From Eutrophovita brisbanensis (lineage in GTDB: Bacteria; Pseudomonadota; Gammaproteobacteria; Burkholderiales; Eutrophovitaceae): DNA of 64,000 nt. The translations under genes and the position numbers were made by a program. Position 1 is the stretch's first letter, and every line of letters starts with the position of its first letter. The stretch spans positions 1 to 64,000 of the forward strand of contig JAYQTM010000001.1 in NCBI GenBank assembly GCA_038147395.1, read 5' to 3'. The notes under the pieces are model-generated. The model searched no databases. It worked only from the letters and a program-made list of their open reading frames with translations, and was not told the origin of the DNA. Shown piece by piece: positions 61,342-64,000 of the stretch.

Positions 61342-63603
61342 TTAATTCGAGCTGTAGCCAGGAATACTCCGTCGTAACTCTCCAATCGCATTACTGCCAA
61401 TGTTCGTAACGCCTTGGAGCTCCAGCTGAACAAAGAAACCCGTCGTGTATAAATCTTTACCAAGCGCATCTTGACCACTGAGGAACCGATTGGCCACAAA
61501 TCGAAACGCCCAACAACCAACTTTGTACTCCAAACCACCGACTCCTTCCAGTAGCTTGCTGGAGTCGCGCGAATAATTCCATCTTCCCGCAACACCCCAA
61601 CGGCCCTTGATCGGCCACTGTCCAGAGATATCGTATTGCTCGTGATTATCTCGCGAATACCGATAAAGCATATTCAATACTTTCCCAGACTCGGGCGCAT
61701 ACTGTAATCGCTGCTCCTGACGAACAACTTCATCCAAAATGGCACTGTACTGCATTAGTGATGATGCATTCACTCTGTCGGTTATTTTGCCGCCAGCCTC
61801 GAGCAGAATGTCTGAGCGATTTGCCGTCCTCGGAGCGTCAGTAGAGTTGATCACCACCAATTCCTCATCGAGGTGGAACCGTTGAGCGACTGTCAATTTA
61901 AAACGCTCAGCCCCAGAATTAAGATCGAGAAACTTGCTCGATACACCAACAGTCAATTGATCTGCGTCGTTAATGCGGTCACCACCACTAAAAATATTTT
62001 CAGAAAAAATCTGCGACATGCTGAAGTCGGCGAGACCAGAGTCGAAAATCGGCAGATGATTCTGCCGCTCAAAAGGCACATGTACATATGAGAAAGTTGG
62101 CTCTAGTGTTTGAGTGTACCCCGTTCCGGCCAACATCCCTTCTCTTTCAAAAGCAATGGAACCGCGAACGGAATAAATCGGTAACGAACGGTCCTCGGTC
62201 CTACCCTCCGGTCGACCACGATCTAACTCGTAGTTCGTGTAGTGGAACCCTACCTTGGGGCTCAAGCTAAGAAAATCATTCTCATATGTGTATCTGACTC
62301 CGGGATAAATGATCGTACGTGTCCCACCATCTTTGATCCCCTGAGTATTCTGATGATCAAAATCGCTCACTTGTATTTTCGAGTCAGACTCAAAACCAAG
62401 CCCCAACGACGGCGATATCCCGATATCGATTTGTGGATCTAGTTGAAAAGGTGGGTTTTCAAAATTAAGCGTTTGATAGTGCACAACACGCGAGTTGATA
62501 TACCAGTCATTTCCAGCACTATTAACACCAACCGTACGTGGTAAATGAAGCAGTGCCGTTTCCCCAGAATTATTACTGAGATCCTTCAGATAACTATCGT
62601 CCGAAATGCCACGAAAATTAATATATCCAGCCGCATAAGAGCCTAACCGTTGGTAATGATCAAAAATATAGCTCGATCTAGAACTATCTATGCCAAATTG
62701 ATCTTGAAATACCTTGTCACTCTCTATCCGATCAAATTTGAAATTACCGTTAAAAGTTTTACCCAGGTATCGCCAGTCTGTTTTCAACAGATTTCCACGA
62801 GATGACATGGTTCGCATCGTCGCAGTACCATCAAAATTAGGCGCCAGATTCAAGTAGAGAGGAACACTCACTTCAAAGCCATTTTGAACACTCTGACCAT
62901 ACGATGGAGTTAAAAATCCAGTCTTCCTTTTGTCGCTCAAAGGAACGGATAAATAAGGAGAATAAAGAACGGGAGCCCCTTTGAACCACACGGCAACATT
63001 TCTCGCTGTGGCAACCTCTTTGTCCTCGTAAATATCGAGTCGACTGGTTTTAAGATAAACGTCCTCTTTGTCAACATCACATGATGTGTACGTCGCGTTT
63101 TGCGCGCGCTTTCGGTCAGGGCCCAAAAAGATCAATTTATCAGCGACACCGTGGGCACGCTCACCCAAAAAGTACTCAGCCCGGTCAATTTCTCCAGTTT
63201 CTAATCGGGTTCTGTAGCGCAATGTGTCGCCATTGACACGCACTCCGGGCTTAGTGATCTTTACCCGACCGCTCGCAGTTACCTCTTCATTCGATATGTC
63301 GTAGTACAGATAATCCGACTGTATCGTTTGATCTCCTTGCTTAACTGATACATTGCCTGAAGCATCGAGATATTGCCCCCTGACACCCGTCATTTGATCA
63401 GCCTCAACGATCGTAACATCTTGGTTAAACGTGACACCCACATCATGCATTTGATCGGATGTGTCCCGGCCAGAACCGTTTGTCATGGGCCAGTTTTCGT
63501 CAGCCACTTGGCCTAAAGCGACTCTTGGACCAACCGCGAATACCGACACCACGAAGGCGAGAACCCACAAGTTCGTATAATTGTTGGAGTAATTAAAAAA
63601 CAC
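61342..63603 (-). CDS. lptD: LPS-assembly outer-membrane protein LptD
   Basis: Inserts lipopolysaccharide in the outer leaflet. An OstA-type jellyroll (SVKQGDQTIQSDYLYYD, RVNGDTLRYR) is followed by the large barrel domain (PYLSVPLSDKRKTGFLTPSYG, with Y/F-rich strands to the end). Cys in YTSCDVDKED and in KVGCWAFRF fit the long-range disulfide. I favour the GTG at 63603, which leaves a signal peptide (LWVLAFVVSVFAVG) and about 754 residues; an upstream start at 63678 would overlap amgK. Confidence 0.94.
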   Translation of the reverse strand: MFFNYSNNYTNLWVLAFVVSVFAVGPRVALGQVADENWPMTNGSGRDTSDQMHDVGVTFNQDVTIVEADQMTGVRGQYLDASGNVSVKQGDQTIQSDYLYYDISNEEVTASGRVKITKPGVRVNGDTLRYRTRLETGEIDRAEYFLGERAHGVADKLIFLGPDRKRAQNATYTSCDVDKEDVYLKTSRLDIYEDKEVATARNVAVWFKGAPVLYSPYLSVPLSDKRKTGFLTPSYGQSVQNGFEVSVPLYLNLAPNFDGTATMRTMSSRGNLLKTDWRYLGKTFNGNFKFDRIESDKVFQDQFGIDSSRSSYIFDHYQRLGSYAAGYINFRGISDDSYLKDLSNNSGETALLHLPRTVGVNSAGNDWYINSRVVHYQTLNFENPPFQLDPQIDIGISPSLGLGFESDSKIQVSDFDHQNTQGIKDGGTRTIIYPGVRYTYENDFLSLSPKVGFHYTNYELDRGRPEGRTEDRSLPIYSVRGSIAFEREGMLAGTGYTQTLEPTFSYVHVPFERQNHLPIFDSGLADFSMSQIFSENIFSGGDRINDADQLTVGVSSKFLDLNSGAERFKLTVAQRFHLDEELVVINSTDAPRTANRSDILLEAGGKITDRVNASSLMQYSAILDEVVRQEQRLQYAPESGKVLNMLYRYSRDNHEQYDISGQWPIKGRWGVAGRWNYSRDSSKLLEGVGGLEYKVGCWAFRFVANRFLSGQDALGKDLYTTGFFVQLELQGVTNIGSNAIGELRRSIPGYSSN

Positions 63604-63619
63604 AACGTGTTGATCTAGT

Positions 63620-64000
63620 ATGAGTGTGAGTTCTAAAAGCGATAAGTATCTAAACGAGCGTTTCGACCAACTTAACAAATGGCTCGGCCAAGTTCTAGGT
63701 GGAGATTTTAACCTAACCGACCTGGCCGCAGATGCGGGCGCAAGAAGATACCTACGACTCCATCAAAACGATAAGCCGTCTCTCGTCGTGATGGACGCAC
63801 CACCTCAATGGAATGACGTACAACAATTTTGCGACATCGCTAAGCTGCTACATCAACACGAACTTCATGTTCCTCGGATATTGCATCAGAATCTTGAAAA
63901 AGGGTTTCTATTGCTCAATGACCTCGGTGACGACACGTATCTCAAGATACTGAACCAGCAAAACGCGAACGTTCTTTTTGATCAAGCAACCACAGCTTTA
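63620..64000 (+). CDS. amgK: N-acetylmuramate/N-acetylglucosamine kinase AmgK-like phosphotransferase, partial
   Basis: The first 127 residues are present before the window ends. They show the APH-type N-lobe with ADAGARRYLRL, the lysine-like VVMDAPPQWNDV, and LLLNDLGDDTYLK, which match AmgK, the anomeric sugar kinase of the peptidoglycan recycling route that bypasses de novo MurNAc synthesis. It is divergent from lptD with 16 bases between the start codons, as in Pseudomonas and betaproteobacteria, where murU usually follows. Confidence 0.85.
   Translation, partial: MSVSSKSDKYLNERFDQLNKWLGQVLGGDFNLTDLAADAGARRYLRLHQNDKPSLVVMDAPPQWNDVQQFCDIAKLLHQHELHVPRILHQNLEKGFLLLNDLGDDTYLKILNQQNANVLFDQATTAL

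Noticed and set aside
60033..61595. Longer surA frame of 520 codons
   Set aside because: It would run about 250 bases into lptD; the GTG at 61313 has a ribosome-binding site and gives a proper signal peptide.

Overview
The window looks like part of a Pseudomonadota chromosome, most likely a betaproteobacterium (Burkholderiales-type) of moderate GC. The evidence is gene order: groES-groEL under a CIRCE operator, argS-SPOR-dsbA-SDR, hemE-priA, aroK-aroB-dgt-gltB-gltD, lptD-surA-rsmA-gloA, and a divergent amgK next to lptD. This is inferred from remembered synteny, not from a tree. No rRNA, CRISPR array, prophage or insertion sequence was seen.

Bases 1-20,028 hold one long minus-strand surface-polysaccharide locus. 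In transcription order it reads manC (5' truncated), gmd, fcl (GDP-L-fucose supply), an ABC flippase-type transporter, a UDP-sugar dehydrogenase, an SpsF-like cytidylyltransferase, a Gfo/Idh/MocA oxidoreductase, a DegT aminotransferase, an NAD-dependent epimerase, a NeuB-type synthase, a formyltransferase, a polysaccharide deacetylase, a GNAT acetyltransferase, an AsnB-like amidotransferase, a WbpG-like N-acetyl sugar amidotransferase, a small conserved protein, a hexapeptide acetyltransferase and a capsule-type protein. Nearly every gene is broken by one or more single-base frameshifts, while the protein motifs around the breaks are well preserved.

At about 20,028 the locus stops abruptly. 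The 5' part of manC is missing and is replaced by a tRNA-Phe that lacks its own 3' part. From there to about 21.1 kb lie unresolved membrane-protein remnants, followed by a sodium:solute symporter with its DUF4212 partner.

From about 21.8 kb the sequence is mostly clean and housekeeping: groESL; a rightward run dacB-glmU-glmS of cell-wall and amino-sugar genes; a small accessory patch (surface-adhesin-E-like protein, two methyltransferases, a secreted HExxH protein, a TPR protein, a HAD hydrolase); then a leftward block SDR-dsbA-dsbA-SPOR-argS-priA-hemE-gltD-gltB-dgt-aroB-aroK. The final part holds mrcA, hemB, engB, cytochrome c4, hemL, thiE, thiD, rubredoxin, gloA, rsmA, surA, lptD and the start of amgK. 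A few genes here (dacB, gltD, the end of gltB, one methyltransferase) still carry single frameshifts.

The genes group into cell envelope work (glmS/glmU, dacB, mrcA, amgK, lptD, surA, the polysaccharide locus), tetrapyrrole synthesis (hemB, hemE, hemL), nitrogen assimilation (gltBD), shikimate pathway (aroKB) and protein folding (groESL, dsbA, surA). I found no convincing undescribed system. The most unusual biology is the sugar-modification module in the polysaccharide locus; the most striking physical feature is the manC/tRNA breakpoint.
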